This document shows positions 8,563-16,574 of a stretch of DNA of 43,176 nucleotides, in pieces. Position numbers and translations under genes: made by a program. The stretch is from positions 1-43,176 of the forward strand of contig AAZW01000041.1 in the NCBI GenBank assembly GCA_000169995.1, read 5' to 3'. Numbering within the stretch: the stretch's first letter is position 1; every line of letters starts with the position of its first letter. The DNA is from Vibrionales bacterium SWAT-3. GTDB lineage: Bacteria; Pseudomonadota; Gammaproteobacteria; Enterobacterales; Vibrionaceae. The notes beneath the pieces were generated by a model that worked only from the letters and a program-made list of their open reading frames with translations, did not search any database and had not been told where the DNA came from.

Positions 8563-8607
8563 TTATTCTTCTCCATTCAAACTAGGAGGATGGTCGGTAT
8601 TGTTCAT
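8563..8607 (-). CDS. Possible 14-residue leader peptide upstream of the MgtE-like gene
   Basis: ATG at 8607 is preceded by GGAG with a 6-base spacer, a near-ideal ribosome-binding site. The peptide reads MNNTDHPPSLNGEE, with consecutive Pro at 7-8 and Glu-Glu before the stop. Codons 2-5 lie in the 5' arm of a 9-bp inverted repeat whose 3' arm begins 7 bases after the stop. Ribosome position would therefore decide whether the hairpin forms, as in attenuators. Proline-rich leader peptides (MgtL) control mgtA by magnesium in Salmonella. The MgtE-like protein has the similar MNNTF at residues 4-7 of its second in-frame ATG, so this could instead be a duplicated start region. Confidence 0.45.
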   Translation of the reverse strand: MNNTDHPPSLNGEE

Positions 8608-8691
8608 AAAAATCTCCAAAATTACTGTCAGTTCGACAGCGCGCATAGTGTAGCAATCCTGTTAAAAAGACTTCGTCAATTCTCTGTCAAT

Positions 8692-8716
8692 AAAAAAGGC
8701 ATCCGTAGATGCCTTT
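8692..8716 (-). terminator. tyrS terminator
   Basis: A 9-bp stem (AAAGGCATC / GATGCCTTT) with loop CGTA is followed on the minus strand by a T-run. It lies 24 bp after the tyrS stop. Confidence 0.92.
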
Positions 8717-8739
8717 CATTCAATCATTGATGCGCGTTA

Positions 8740-9927
8740 TTACTTGATAGTAATACGAGCAAACTTACGCTTACCTACTTGGTAAACAGCTGTGCCAGCT
8801 TCTGGTACCAGTTTGTTGTCTTCAACTTTTTCGCCTTCGATCTTAGCAGCGCCCTGCTTGATCATACGCATTGCATCAGAAGTCGAGTTTACTAGACCCG
8901 CTTCTTTTAGAACGTTAGCGATTGGTAGGCCAGCTTCGAATTCGAACTCAGGCATATCATCTGGCACTTGGTTTTTAGCAAAGCGGTTAACGAATTCTTG
9001 CTCTGCTGCATCAGCATCTGCTTCACTGTGGAAACGAGCAATGATCTCTTTAGCCAGAATTACTTTCACGTCACGTGGGTTTTTACCCGCTTCAACGCCA
9101 GCTTTCAGCTCAGCCACTTCTTCAAGCGGACGGAAAGACAGTAGCTCGTAGTAGCTCCACATTAGGTCATCAGAGATAGACATGATCTTACCAAACATTT
9201 CGCTTGGCGCTTCGCTGATACCGATGTAGTTATGCGCTGACTTAGACATCTTTTTAACGCCGTCTAGACCAACAAGTAGTGGCATCATCAGTACCGCTTG
9301 TGGTTTTTGACCTGCCGCTTTTTGCAGTTCACGACCCATTAGCAGGTTGAACTTCTGGTCAGTACCGCCAAGCTCAACATCGCTCTCTAGTGCAACAGAG
9401 TCGTGACCTTGTAGAAGTGGGTACATGAATTCGTGGATAGCGATCGGCTGGCCACCAGCGTAACGCTTTTTAAAGTCATCACGCTCAAGCATACGAGCAA
9501 CAGTTTGGTTAGAAGCAAGACGAATCATGCCTTCTGCGCCAAGATCAGACAGCCACTCAGAGTTGAAGCGAATTTGTGTTTTCGCAGGATCTAGAATTTT
9601 GAATACTTGCTCTTTGTAAGTTTCAGCATTCTTCAATACGTCTTCACGGCTTAGTGGTGGACGCGTTGAGTTTTTACCTGATGGGTCACCAACCATTGCA
9701 GTGAAATCACCAATCAGGAATGTCACTTCATGACCAAGCTCTTGGAAAGCACGAAGCTTGTTAAAGATAACCGTATGGCCTAGGTGAATATCTGGAGCCG
9801 TTGGATCGGCACCCAGTTTAATGCGTAAAGGACGACCTTCTTTTAATTTAGCAATCAGCTCGTCTTCTGGAATTAGTTCTTCTACGCCACGTTTGATCTC
9901 GGCTAGTGCAGCTTCAATACTCGCCAT
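8740..9927 (-). CDS. tyrS: Tyrosyl-tRNA synthetase
   Basis: Class I synthetase that charges tRNA-Tyr. The HIGH motif is HLGH (48-51) and the KMSKS motif is exact at 226-230. The tyrosine pocket includes the GGTDQKFN segment (187-194). The C-terminal 60 or so residues form an S4-type RNA-binding domain. At 395 residues, with this HLGH context, it belongs to the shorter TyrRZ-like type rather than the 424-residue E. coli type. The start is supported by GGGAGTG seven bases upstream. The gene is divergent from the M23 peptidase, with 129 bp between. Confidence 0.97.
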   Translation of the reverse strand: MASIEAALAEIKRGVEELIPEDELIAKLKEGRPLRIKLGADPTAPDIHLGHTVIFNKLRAFQELGHEVTFLIGDFTAMVGDPSGKNSTRPPLSREDVLKNAETYKEQVFKILDPAKTQIRFNSEWLSDLGAEGMIRLASNQTVARMLERDDFKKRYAGGQPIAIHEFMYPLLQGHDSVALESDVELGGTDQKFNLLMGRELQKAAGQKPQAVLMMPLLVGLDGVKKMSKSAHNYIGISEAPSEMFGKIMSISDDLMWSYYELLSFRPLEEVAELKAGVEAGKNPRDVKVILAKEIIARFHSEADADAAEQEFVNRFAKNQVPDDMPEFEFEAGLPIANVLKEAGLVNSTSDAMRMIKQGAAKIEGEKVEDNKLVPEAGTAVYQVGKRKFARITIK

Positions 9928-10056
9928 TCTTGTTCACTCCCACAGATTTGGCAAAAATATAATAGTTAGACATCTTACTTGAATAGCGATGTATTTTGAA
10001 ACCAGTTACACTATTCCGTCGTCGATTTTCATAATATTTACAGAACGAACCGGAAC

Positions 10057-11346
10057 ATGTTGTCTATTTTTGCACGCCTTCCTATATTGCACCGGGCTTT
10101 TATCGCATTTTTTAGTGCCATAATTTTCATAGCGATTTTCTTACTTCCCGACGTCAACAGCTTACGCGACGATACGGGCGCGCTTGTCGTAGGAAAACAC
10201 TACCCTTTGAGCATCGATGCTTCCGCGCTAGTAAGCTCGAATGACGCACCACCAACAGCTGTCCTTAACTGGGAAAAATACACAGTTCGCTCCGGCGAAA
10301 GCACTTCCGTTTTATTTGAACGTATTGGTCTCTCATACCGCTTGTTACTCAACCTTCTCAATACCAATAAAGACATCAAAAAGCAGCTCTCGAACCTAAG
10401 ACCTGGTGATGTGCTGCAGTTCGGATTTGATGAAAACAACGACCTGATTCAGCTCAAACGACAACTAAGCGCGTTTGAAAGCTTCAAAATCACCAAATCT
10501 GGCGATTCATTCACTTCAAGTTTTGATAAAAAAGAAGTGGCTTACCAATACAACTATGCCGAAGCCAATATTACCTCTAACTTCTGGAATGCAGGCGTCA
10601 GCGCAGGACTAACCGCCAACCAAATCATGGAGCTTGCGGGTATCTTTGGTTGGGATATCGACTTTGCATTGGATATTCGTAAGAACGACAGCTTTAAAAT
10701 CTTATACCAAGAGAAAGTGGTTGAAGGCGAAGTGATTGGTCGTGGCAAAATCATGGCAGCTGTATTCAAAAACCAAGGTGATTCATTTACTGCGGTATTA
10801 GACGATAAAAGCGGTAACTACTACGACGAAAACGGCCGAGCGATGAAGAAAGCCTTCCTGCGCTCTCCTATTGATTTTCGTCGTGTAACGTCAAACTTCA
10901 ACCCACGCCGAAAACACCCAGTAACAGGCAAGGTTCGTGCTCACCGAGGCACCGACTATGCAGCCCCAGTTGGCACTCCTATCTGGGCCGCCGGTGATGG
11001 TATCGTACAGAAGTCTGGTTACAACCAGTTCAACGGTAACTACGTGTTCATCCGACACAGCAACACTTACATCACTAAGTACTTGCACATGAAGAAGCGC
11101 ATGGTGAAAACAGGGCAACGAGTCAAGCAAGGTCAAACGATTGGTACGCTGGGTGGTACAGGTCGTGTAACTGGCCCACACTTGCACTACGAGTTCTTAG
11201 TTAATGGCGTTCATAAGAATGCGCGTACTGTGAAGTTACCTCAATCTAAATCCTTAACAGGTAAGGCAAAAGCAACCTTTATTGCAAACTCAGAGATTCG
11301 ATTGAAAAACCTTGAGCGATACGGTCAGTTACTAGCGACGAACTAG
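10057..11346 (+). CDS. shyC: M23 peptidoglycan DD-endopeptidase, ShyC/MepM type
   Basis: Cuts peptide cross-links to let the sacculus grow. An N-terminal membrane anchor (about 13-31) is followed by a LysM/OapA-like domain (about 72-125, with YTVRSGESTSVLFERIGLS), a middle domain, and the zinc peptidase domain with H296-R-G-T-D300, H344 (YLHM) and H375-L-H377. All zinc ligands and catalytic His are present, so it should be active. The gene next to tyrS in V. cholerae (VC0630) is, as I remember, ShyC, one of three such enzymes there. The symbol rests on that position as well as the domain order. It is a single gene with its own terminator. Confidence 0.88.
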   Translation: MLSIFARLPILHRAFIAFFSAIIFIAIFLLPDVNSLRDDTGALVVGKHYPLSIDASALVSSNDAPPTAVLNWEKYTVRSGESTSVLFERIGLSYRLLLNLLNTNKDIKKQLSNLRPGDVLQFGFDENNDLIQLKRQLSAFESFKITKSGDSFTSSFDKKEVAYQYNYAEANITSNFWNAGVSAGLTANQIMELAGIFGWDIDFALDIRKNDSFKILYQEKVVEGEVIGRGKIMAAVFKNQGDSFTAVLDDKSGNYYDENGRAMKKAFLRSPIDFRRVTSNFNPRRKHPVTGKVRAHRGTDYAAPVGTPIWAAGDGIVQKSGYNQFNGNYVFIRHSNTYITKYLHMKKRMVKTGQRVKQGQTIGTLGGTGRVTGPHLHYEFLVNGVHKNARTVKLPQSKSLTGKAKATFIANSEIRLKNLERYGQLLATN

Positions 11347-11359
11347 AAAGTTCAAGACC

Positions 11360-11387
11360 TGTAGCTTGTAGCTTGTAGCTTGTAGCT
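11360..11387 (+). repeat. Four tandem TGTAGCT heptamers
   Basis: Four perfect copies of TGTAGCT lie between the shyC stop and its terminator. Short tandem repeats of this kind vary in copy number through slippage, but here no gene or promoter is affected. Confidence 0.9.
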
Positions 11388-11409
11388 TCACAGCAATATA
11401 GAAAATGCA

Positions 11410-11437
11410 AAGAGCGCCCATCAAGGCGCTCTTTTTT
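11410..11437 (+). terminator. shyC terminator
   Basis: A 9-bp stem (AAGAGCGCC / GGCGCTCTT) with a 6-base loop is followed by TTTT. It is 64 bp after the stop. The minus-strand T-run is weak, so it serves mainly shyC. Confidence 0.9.
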
Positions 11438-11458
11438 ATGCTCGCGTAACACTTCCAT

Positions 11459-14400
11459 CTAGTGTTTTTCGGGTTTGTTGTTTCGCCCTAGCATCAACAA
11501 ACAAGGAGTCAACACCAAGGTCAGTACAGTGGCAAACGCCAAACCACCAGCTATCGCGGTCGCAAGCTGTGACCACCACTGCGTACTCGGCGCACCAAAC
11601 TCTATCTTTTGATTAATCAGATCGATGTTCATCTCTAACACCATCGGCATTAAACCTAAGATAGTCGTAACCGTCGTCAGCATTACAGGCCTTAAACGCT
11701 GAACACCGGTTCTCAGAATCGCATCTCGCTTATCCAAGCCTCTTTTGATCAGCTGATTATAAGTATCAATCAACACGATGTTGTTGTTCACCACTATGCC
11801 GGCGAGCGCTATTACCCCAATTCCCGACATCACAATGCCAAACGGACGTTGGAAGATCAGTAAGCCAACGAACACACCAACCGTAGAAAACAAGACTGCA
11901 CTTAGAATTAAGAAGGCTTGATAGAAGCTGTTGAACTGAGTGATAAGAATCAAAGCCATGACCGCTAGTGCGACTAAGAATGCACTTTGCAAAAAGGCTG
12001 ACGAGTTCTCCTGCTCTTCATTTTGACCACGAATACGAAAGTCAACGCTATCCGGAAGCCCTAATTCACCTAGCGCCTGCTCGATCTTTGGCAGTTCTAA
12101 AGCAAGGTTATACCCTTCTTCCATATCTGCCATGATGTTGACGACTCGCTTACCATCAAGGCGTTTGATGGTGTCTTGCTTGTGGTCTGGAACGATCTGA
12201 GCAAAATTAGTTATCGGAACTAGGCCTGCTGGCGTTTTCACCCTAAGCTGGTCGAAGCGTCCGATATCCCTTTTATCATTCGGATAACGTACCAAGATAT
12301 CGACTTCTTCTGCTGAGTCATCAGGAAGATAATCACCAATCTTTAATCCATTCGTTACAAATTGAACGGTATTACCTACCAAGGTGGCATCAGCTGCAAA
12401 ACGCGCGGCATCGTCACGGCGGATATCCACTTTCCAATCGATACCGTCTTTGCTTGCAGTATCGCTGATATTGGTCAGTGCTTGATTACCATCCGCCCAG
12501 CTTCTTACGATCTTTGCTGCCTGATTAAGCTGCTCGGGAGTTTTAGCCGACAGCTCGATCACCAAGTCATTTTCAACTGGCGGGCCAGCGTCTGGGAACT
12601 TATATTCGATCTCAACGCCAGCGTATTGGTCAGTTTGTTGCTTTAACTCTTCAATGATCGCTTTCACGCTGCGGCGATATTGCCAGTCGACCGGTGTAAT
12701 CGAGATCAAACCAATCTGGTCGTCACCACCGGTACGCGTATAAACGCTGTCGAACTCTTCATGATTCAGCATCACTTGCTCAAGATCGCGCATGATGTCA
12801 TCTTTTTCTTGAATAGAAAGATCACCATGCGAGCGCACTTTAACGTTAAAGAATGGCGGATCAACCTCTGGGAAAAACTCGGCACCTAAGCCAGCTTTGG
12901 CGTAAGTAAACCCGACTGCAACCGCAAGCAATATCGCGCTAAAGAGAATTTTAAACGGATGCTTAATCGCTAAAGAAAGTGTGTGGTAATACGCCTTAGT
13001 TAAGCCTGTCGCTTGAGAAAAATCGCCGTTGTGCAGGGCGACCATTCGAGCTTGGTTCTGAGGGGATACGTATTGAGGCTTACCAATCAAGCCACCTAAA
13101 ACCGGCACGAACAGCAGTGCCATAATCAATGAAGCTGTTAAAGTCGCGATCAGAGTTAGCGGTAAGAACTTCATGAATTCGCCCGTTACATCCGGCCAGA
13201 ACAGCAACGGAGCAAATGCCGCTAAAGTCGTTGCTGTAGAAGCGGTGATAGGCCACGCCATCCGCTTAGCGGCATCTCGGTAGGCATCTTTGCGCCCTTC
13301 TCCTTCTTGCATTCGTCGGTCTGCAAATTCAGTCACCACAATCGCGCCATCTACCAGCATACCCACCGCCATGATCAGCGAAAACAGCACCACGATATTG
13401 ACGGTTAAGCCAAACACAGAAAGAACCAATAACCCCGTGAGGAATGAACCAGGAATGGAGATACCCACCAATAACGCAGTACGCACACCAAGAATAGCGA
13501 TGATAACGATCACCACCAGAATAATGGCGGATAAGATATTGTTTTGCAGATCATTAAGCATGATCTTCACATCTTTAGATTCATCCCAGGTGTATTTAAC
13601 CAACAGGTTATTTGGCCATTCTGCTTGCTGTTGAGCGCCAGCCAATACGGCTTTCACTAGCTCAACGGTTTCGATAATGTTCTCACCTGCACGCTTCTTG
13701 ATATCCAAGACCACCGCAGACTTACCATCTAAACGCGCAAAACTTTCAGGATCTCGAAACGCTCGACGAACCGTAGCCACATCGCCAAAAGTGACCACCT
13801 GTTTGCCATCCACTTTAATTGGTAGCTCAAGCACATCCTTTAAGGAATTAAACACCGAAGGTACTTTGACCGAGAAGCGACCATAGCCCGTATCGACAAA
13901 ACCCGCTGCAACCACTCGGTTGTTCAAAGCGATCAGGTTATAGATATCCGCTTGATCTAGGCTATAGCTCTCCATCAATAGAGGATCAACAATAATTTCA
14001 ACGATATCTTCTCTGTCACCGGCAATATCGACCTCTAATATTTGGCGATAGCTCTCTAATTTATCTCCAAGCTCTCGAGCAATTTGCACTATGGTGCGTT
14101 CAGGAACAGTACCGAATAACACCACAGACAGAACAGGTTGCTCAGAGGCGAGCGTGACCTCATTAACCGTCGGCTCATCGCTGTCTTCTGGCAGTTTTGG
14201 CTTAGCAAGATCAACGGCGTCACGCACATCGGCCATCGCTTTGGTAAGGTCAACTCCGACATTAAACTCCAACACCACAGAAGCATGGCCTTCTGCGGCG
14301 GTTGAATTCATCTCTTTTACGCCTTCAATGGATCTAAGCTCTTGTTCTATAGGTCGAACTAACAGACGCTCAGCATCGGTTGGCGAGATCCCTTGATGCC

Positions 14401-14551
14401 CAACTGAAACATAGATAATCGGGATGGTAATATCGGGGCTCGACTCCTTAGGTATCGTGATATAGGTAATAACACCTGCAACCAAAATAAGCGCCAATAG
14501 AGAAAGCATGGTGCGAGCACGAGACAAAGCTGCATCAATAATTGAATACAT
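11459..14551 (-). CDS. RND-family multidrug efflux permease
   Basis: Inner-membrane proton-driven pump of the AcrB superfamily, 1030 residues, with two repeats of six helices and two large periplasmic loops. TM1 starts near residue 14; the TM4 segment reads MAVGMLVDGAIVV with D401. In AcrB two Asp stand here (D407-D408); this protein has Asp-Gly. The TM10 Lys of AcrB (K940) is replaced within GIVVNNNIVL (922-924 NNN). These changes mark a subgroup distant from AcrB, so substrates cannot be named. It follows its adaptor gene by 10 bp, with no outer-membrane channel gene, so it probably uses a shared TolC. V. cholerae has a homologous pair at this place. Confidence 0.92.
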   Translation of the reverse strand: MYSIIDAALSRARTMLSLLALILVAGVITYITIPKESSPDITIPIIYVSVGHQGISPTDAERLLVRPIEQELRSIEGVKEMNSTAAEGHASVVLEFNVGVDLTKAMADVRDAVDLAKPKLPEDSDEPTVNEVTLASEQPVLSVVLFGTVPERTIVQIARELGDKLESYRQILEVDIAGDREDIVEIIVDPLLMESYSLDQADIYNLIALNNRVVAAGFVDTGYGRFSVKVPSVFNSLKDVLELPIKVDGKQVVTFGDVATVRRAFRDPESFARLDGKSAVVLDIKKRAGENIIETVELVKAVLAGAQQQAEWPNNLLVKYTWDESKDVKIMLNDLQNNILSAIILVVIVIIAILGVRTALLVGISIPGSFLTGLLVLSVFGLTVNIVVLFSLIMAVGMLVDGAIVVTEFADRRMQEGEGRKDAYRDAAKRMAWPITASTATTLAAFAPLLFWPDVTGEFMKFLPLTLIATLTASLIMALLFVPVLGGLIGKPQYVSPQNQARMVALHNGDFSQATGLTKAYYHTLSLAIKHPFKILFSAILLAVAVGFTYAKAGLGAEFFPEVDPPFFNVKVRSHGDLSIQEKDDIMRDLEQVMLNHEEFDSVYTRTGGDDQIGLISITPVDWQYRRSVKAIIEELKQQTDQYAGVEIEYKFPDAGPPVENDLVIELSAKTPEQLNQAAKIVRSWADGNQALTNISDTASKDGIDWKVDIRRDDAARFAADATLVGNTVQFVTNGLKIGDYLPDDSAEEVDILVRYPNDKRDIGRFDQLRVKTPAGLVPITNFAQIVPDHKQDTIKRLDGKRVVNIMADMEEGYNLALELPKIEQALGELGLPDSVDFRIRGQNEEQENSSAFLQSAFLVALAVMALILITQFNSFYQAFLILSAVLFSTVGVFVGLLIFQRPFGIVMSGIGVIALAGIVVNNNIVLIDTYNQLIKRGLDKRDAILRTGVQRLRPVMLTTVTTILGLMPMVLEMNIDLINQKIEFGAPSTQWWSQLATAIAGGLAFATVLTLVLTPCLLMLGRNNKPEKH

Positions 14552-14561
14552 CAGTTATCTC

Positions 14562-15686
14562 CTACTCAGCCACTGTATTTGAGAGTTCAGCACCTTGCTC
14601 AACCGCAATCACCGAATCACCATCACGTACAAAGCCTTGTCCGACGGTAATAATATCGACCTGTTGACCTAAGCCCGTGAGCCAAACTCCATCTTGCTCA
14701 GCCTTCACTAGCTGTATGCCGACAAACTTAACGCTTGGCGCATCATCAACTGACACCAGAGTTTTAACCCCAAGATTACCCGCCTCATCCAAAGCCAACA
14801 TCGCAGGTGTCACCTTGATAGCATCTCTTGTTTCTAGATTGAGTTTTACTTCAGCACTGACACCAGCTGGCAGTAAGCCATCAGAGTTATCGATTTCAAT
14901 TTCGATTGGAAAGGTATTAGTAGAAGCTGAAGAGATTCGAGACACATAACGTAATCGCCCTTCTACTTCCTCTCTGCCAAGTAGACGAACCAATGCATCT
15001 TGATTGGCTAACAGGTGCTGAATATGACGCTCACTGACATCCGCTTCAATCACCAGAGGGGCGAGGTCAATCACACTAGCAACGGGATCGCCAACACCAA
15101 CAAAATCACCGAGCTCGACCATTAAATCTTGAACCACACCCGAGAAAGGTGAAGTAATCACAGTATTCTTTAACGCCAATTCCGCATTGCGCATCATAGC
15201 CTTCGCTTCAGTTAAAGAGGCCTCAGCGGTAGTGTAAGCAATTTCCCCTTGCAGCCCTCTTTTCTTCAGTGACTGCGCCGCTTTAAATTCTTTCTGCTTT
15301 AGGCGATACAGAGCCGATGCTCGTTCTAACTGTATTTCCAAGTCGCCTTTATCGATCTGAGCAATGGCTTGGCCTGCTTTTACAGTATCACCCTTGGCAA
15401 CGTTCAACCTAACGACCTTACCTGCAACTTCTGCGCCTAATCGCGCATGTCGATCTGGCGCTGTTCGACCGTATAAATCAATGGTCTTAAAGGTGGGTGA
15501 TGAAGTAAATGTTTGGTAGGAAACCTTGGCTAATGGAATCTCTGTCGCTTTTCGCTCAGGCGACTCTTCAGCTTGTCCCACACCTAAACCCAGCCAGATA
15601 GAAAGCAGTATGACCAAAGTCAGAGAGACCAACCACGGCTGCTTAAGTTTCTGAAAAAGTGACGAGTTAGAAAATAGAGTGGGCAT
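14562..15686 (-). CDS. RND efflux periplasmic adaptor (membrane fusion protein)
   Basis: Adaptor linking the pump to an outer-membrane channel. A membrane anchor spans about residues 17-36; there is no lipobox Cys. It is followed by a split lipoyl/biotinyl domain (GKVVRLNVAKGDTVKAG near 88-104 and the return half near SPFSGVVQDLMVELGDFVGVG), an alpha-hairpin between them, and a beta-barrel domain. At 374 residues it is of usual length. An AAGGA Shine-Dalgarno lies six bases before the ATG at 15686. It is the first gene of a two-gene operon with the RND pump. A nested dyad upstream may be its operator. Confidence 0.92.
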   Translation of the reverse strand: MPTLFSNSSLFQKLKQPWLVSLTLVILLSIWLGLGVGQAEESPERKATEIPLAKVSYQTFTSSPTFKTIDLYGRTAPDRHARLGAEVAGKVVRLNVAKGDTVKAGQAIAQIDKGDLEIQLERASALYRLKQKEFKAAQSLKKRGLQGEIAYTTAEASLTEAKAMMRNAELALKNTVITSPFSGVVQDLMVELGDFVGVGDPVASVIDLAPLVIEADVSERHIQHLLANQDALVRLLGREEVEGRLRYVSRISSASTNTFPIEIEIDNSDGLLPAGVSAEVKLNLETRDAIKVTPAMLALDEAGNLGVKTLVSVDDAPSVKFVGIQLVKAEQDGVWLTGLGQQVDIITVGQGFVRDGDSVIAVEQGAELSNTVAE

Positions 15687-15711
15687 AGCAAATCCTTTTC
15701 TGGCGCATTAG

Positions 15712-15749
15712 GTGCATTAATTGACGCAACAGCGTCACAAGAGATGCAC
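15712..15749 (-). promoter_or_regulatory. Nested inverted repeats upstream of the efflux operon
   Basis: The inner perfect dyad TGACGC-AACA-GCGTCA (15722-15737) sits inside an outer dyad GTGCAT (15712-15717) / ATGCAC (15744-15749). It begins 26 bp upstream of the adaptor start. Such a symmetric site fits a dimeric repressor, but it could also fold in the mRNA leader. No regulator gene is adjacent. Confidence 0.5.
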
Positions 15750-15863
15750 TGATACAAATAAGTAATATTAACAGGACAGGAGAAATAAAGTTGAGGACGT
15801 TATCGACAGTTTAAAAAATATGCCATGTACTAAAGGAAGTAAAAATGAAGCGGATAAAAAACA

Positions 15864-15890
15864 AAAACGCCGAACATAAGTCCGGCGTTT
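15864..15890 (-). terminator. erpA terminator
   Basis: On the minus strand AAACGCCG pairs with CGGCGTTT around a 10-base loop, followed by TTTTTGTTTTTT. It lies 46 bp after the erpA stop. Confidence 0.88.
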
Positions 15891-15936
15891 ACGGTGTTTC
15901 GAATATGGCTTTCAATTAAGCGACGTTAATCTCGGC

Positions 15937-16278
15937 CTATACGCTGAATGATGCACCACAACCACATGTAGTTGTTGCATTAGGGTTGTTAACAAAGAAA
16001 CGGGCGCCTTCTAGGCCTTCAGTGTAATCAACCACGCCACCCATTAGGTATTGTAGGCTCATTGGATCGACAACCAGCGTTACACCACTGTTTACGATAG
16101 TAGTGTCGCCATCATTTACTTTTTCATCGAATGTGAAGCCGTATTGGAAACCACTACAACCACCACCTGTAATGTATACACGCAGTTTTAGCTCTGGGTT
16201 TTCTTCTTCAGCAATCAGCGTTTGTACGCGGGTAGCTGCTGCATCAGAAAAAGACAATGGGATATTTGCTTCGCTCAC
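15937..16278 (-). CDS. erpA: Iron-sulfur cluster insertion protein ErpA
   Basis: A-type carrier that delivers Fe-S clusters to apo-proteins, including isoprenoid enzymes (IspG/IspH) in E. coli. The cluster ligands C41, C105 and C107 are present in GGGCSGFQYGF and TTCGCGASFSV. The start chosen is the GTG at 16278, five bases after GAGAGG, giving 113 residues against 114 in E. coli. An upstream in-frame ATG at 16311 would add 11 residues absent from the family. It is a single gene, divergent from hemL, with its own terminator and a promoter overlapped by an IscR-like site. Confidence 0.96.
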   Translation of the reverse strand: MSEANIPLSFSDAAATRVQTLIAEEENPELKLRVYITGGGCSGFQYGFTFDEKVNDGDTTIVNSGVTLVVDPMSLQYLMGGVVDYTEGLEGARFFVNNPNATTTCGCGASFSV

Positions 16279-16365
16279 GACAACCTCTCTTACCTGTGTC
16301 AAAAACAACATGATACAAATCTAATTCGAGACCATAGTTGTTGAGTATTTTCTTATATTCTGCTG

Positions 16366-16398
16366 ATTATCCAATACCTGACTGAAACGTTCAAGTAT
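16366..16398 (-). promoter_or_regulatory. erpA promoter overlapped by an IscR type 1-like site
   Basis: The minus strand reads TTGAAC (plus-strand 16389-16394), a 17-bp spacer, then GATAAT (16366-16371), a good sigma-70 pair about 90 bp before erpA. Positions 16374-16398 match the remembered E. coli type 1 IscR consensus (ATASYYGACT, five A/T-rich bases, AGTCRRSTAT) at about 23 of 25 places: ATACCTGACT, GAAAC, GTTCAAGTAT. The site covers the -35 element and spacer, as in iscR-type repression. IscR with a [2Fe-2S] cluster would then repress erpA when clusters are plentiful. Confidence 0.72.
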
Positions 16399-16574
16399 TC
16401 ACCACCTGATCGCCGTTTTTCCTGCTAAAAACTCATCAAATAAAAACAAAATGAATGTGCAACCACACAAAATAATCAGATTCGGGCGATTATATCAGCT
16501 AAACCATTCCTAGTTGGATTATGGATAGGTACAATGCCTGCCAATTGGTCCGACAGTCAAAAGAGGATATATCA

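Larger units (their letters stand above)
8317..8690 (-). promoter_or_regulatory. Long leader of the MgtE-like gene
   Basis: About 370 bp separate the tyrS terminator from the MgtE-like start. On the minus strand it contains, in order: a short ORF with a good Shine-Dalgarno; a 9-bp inverted repeat that encloses that ORF (8594-8602 with 8548-8556); a possible competing CCTG/CAGG pairing (8525-8563); a C/T-rich unstructured stretch (about 8495-8520) that resembles a Rho-entry region; and a direct repeat. I found no consensus promoter and no match to a riboswitch class I can name. An apparent 79-residue plus-strand reading frame (8491-8730) has no Shine-Dalgarno and looks like chance. Confidence 0.5.

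Noticed and set aside
8491..8730. 79-residue plus-strand frame in the MgtE-like leader region
   Set aside because: No Shine-Dalgarno, no recognisable composition, and it runs through the tyrS terminator.
16521..16574. Longer N-terminus for hemL
   Set aside because: The added residues are unlike family members, and AGAGGAT marks the ATG at 16575.
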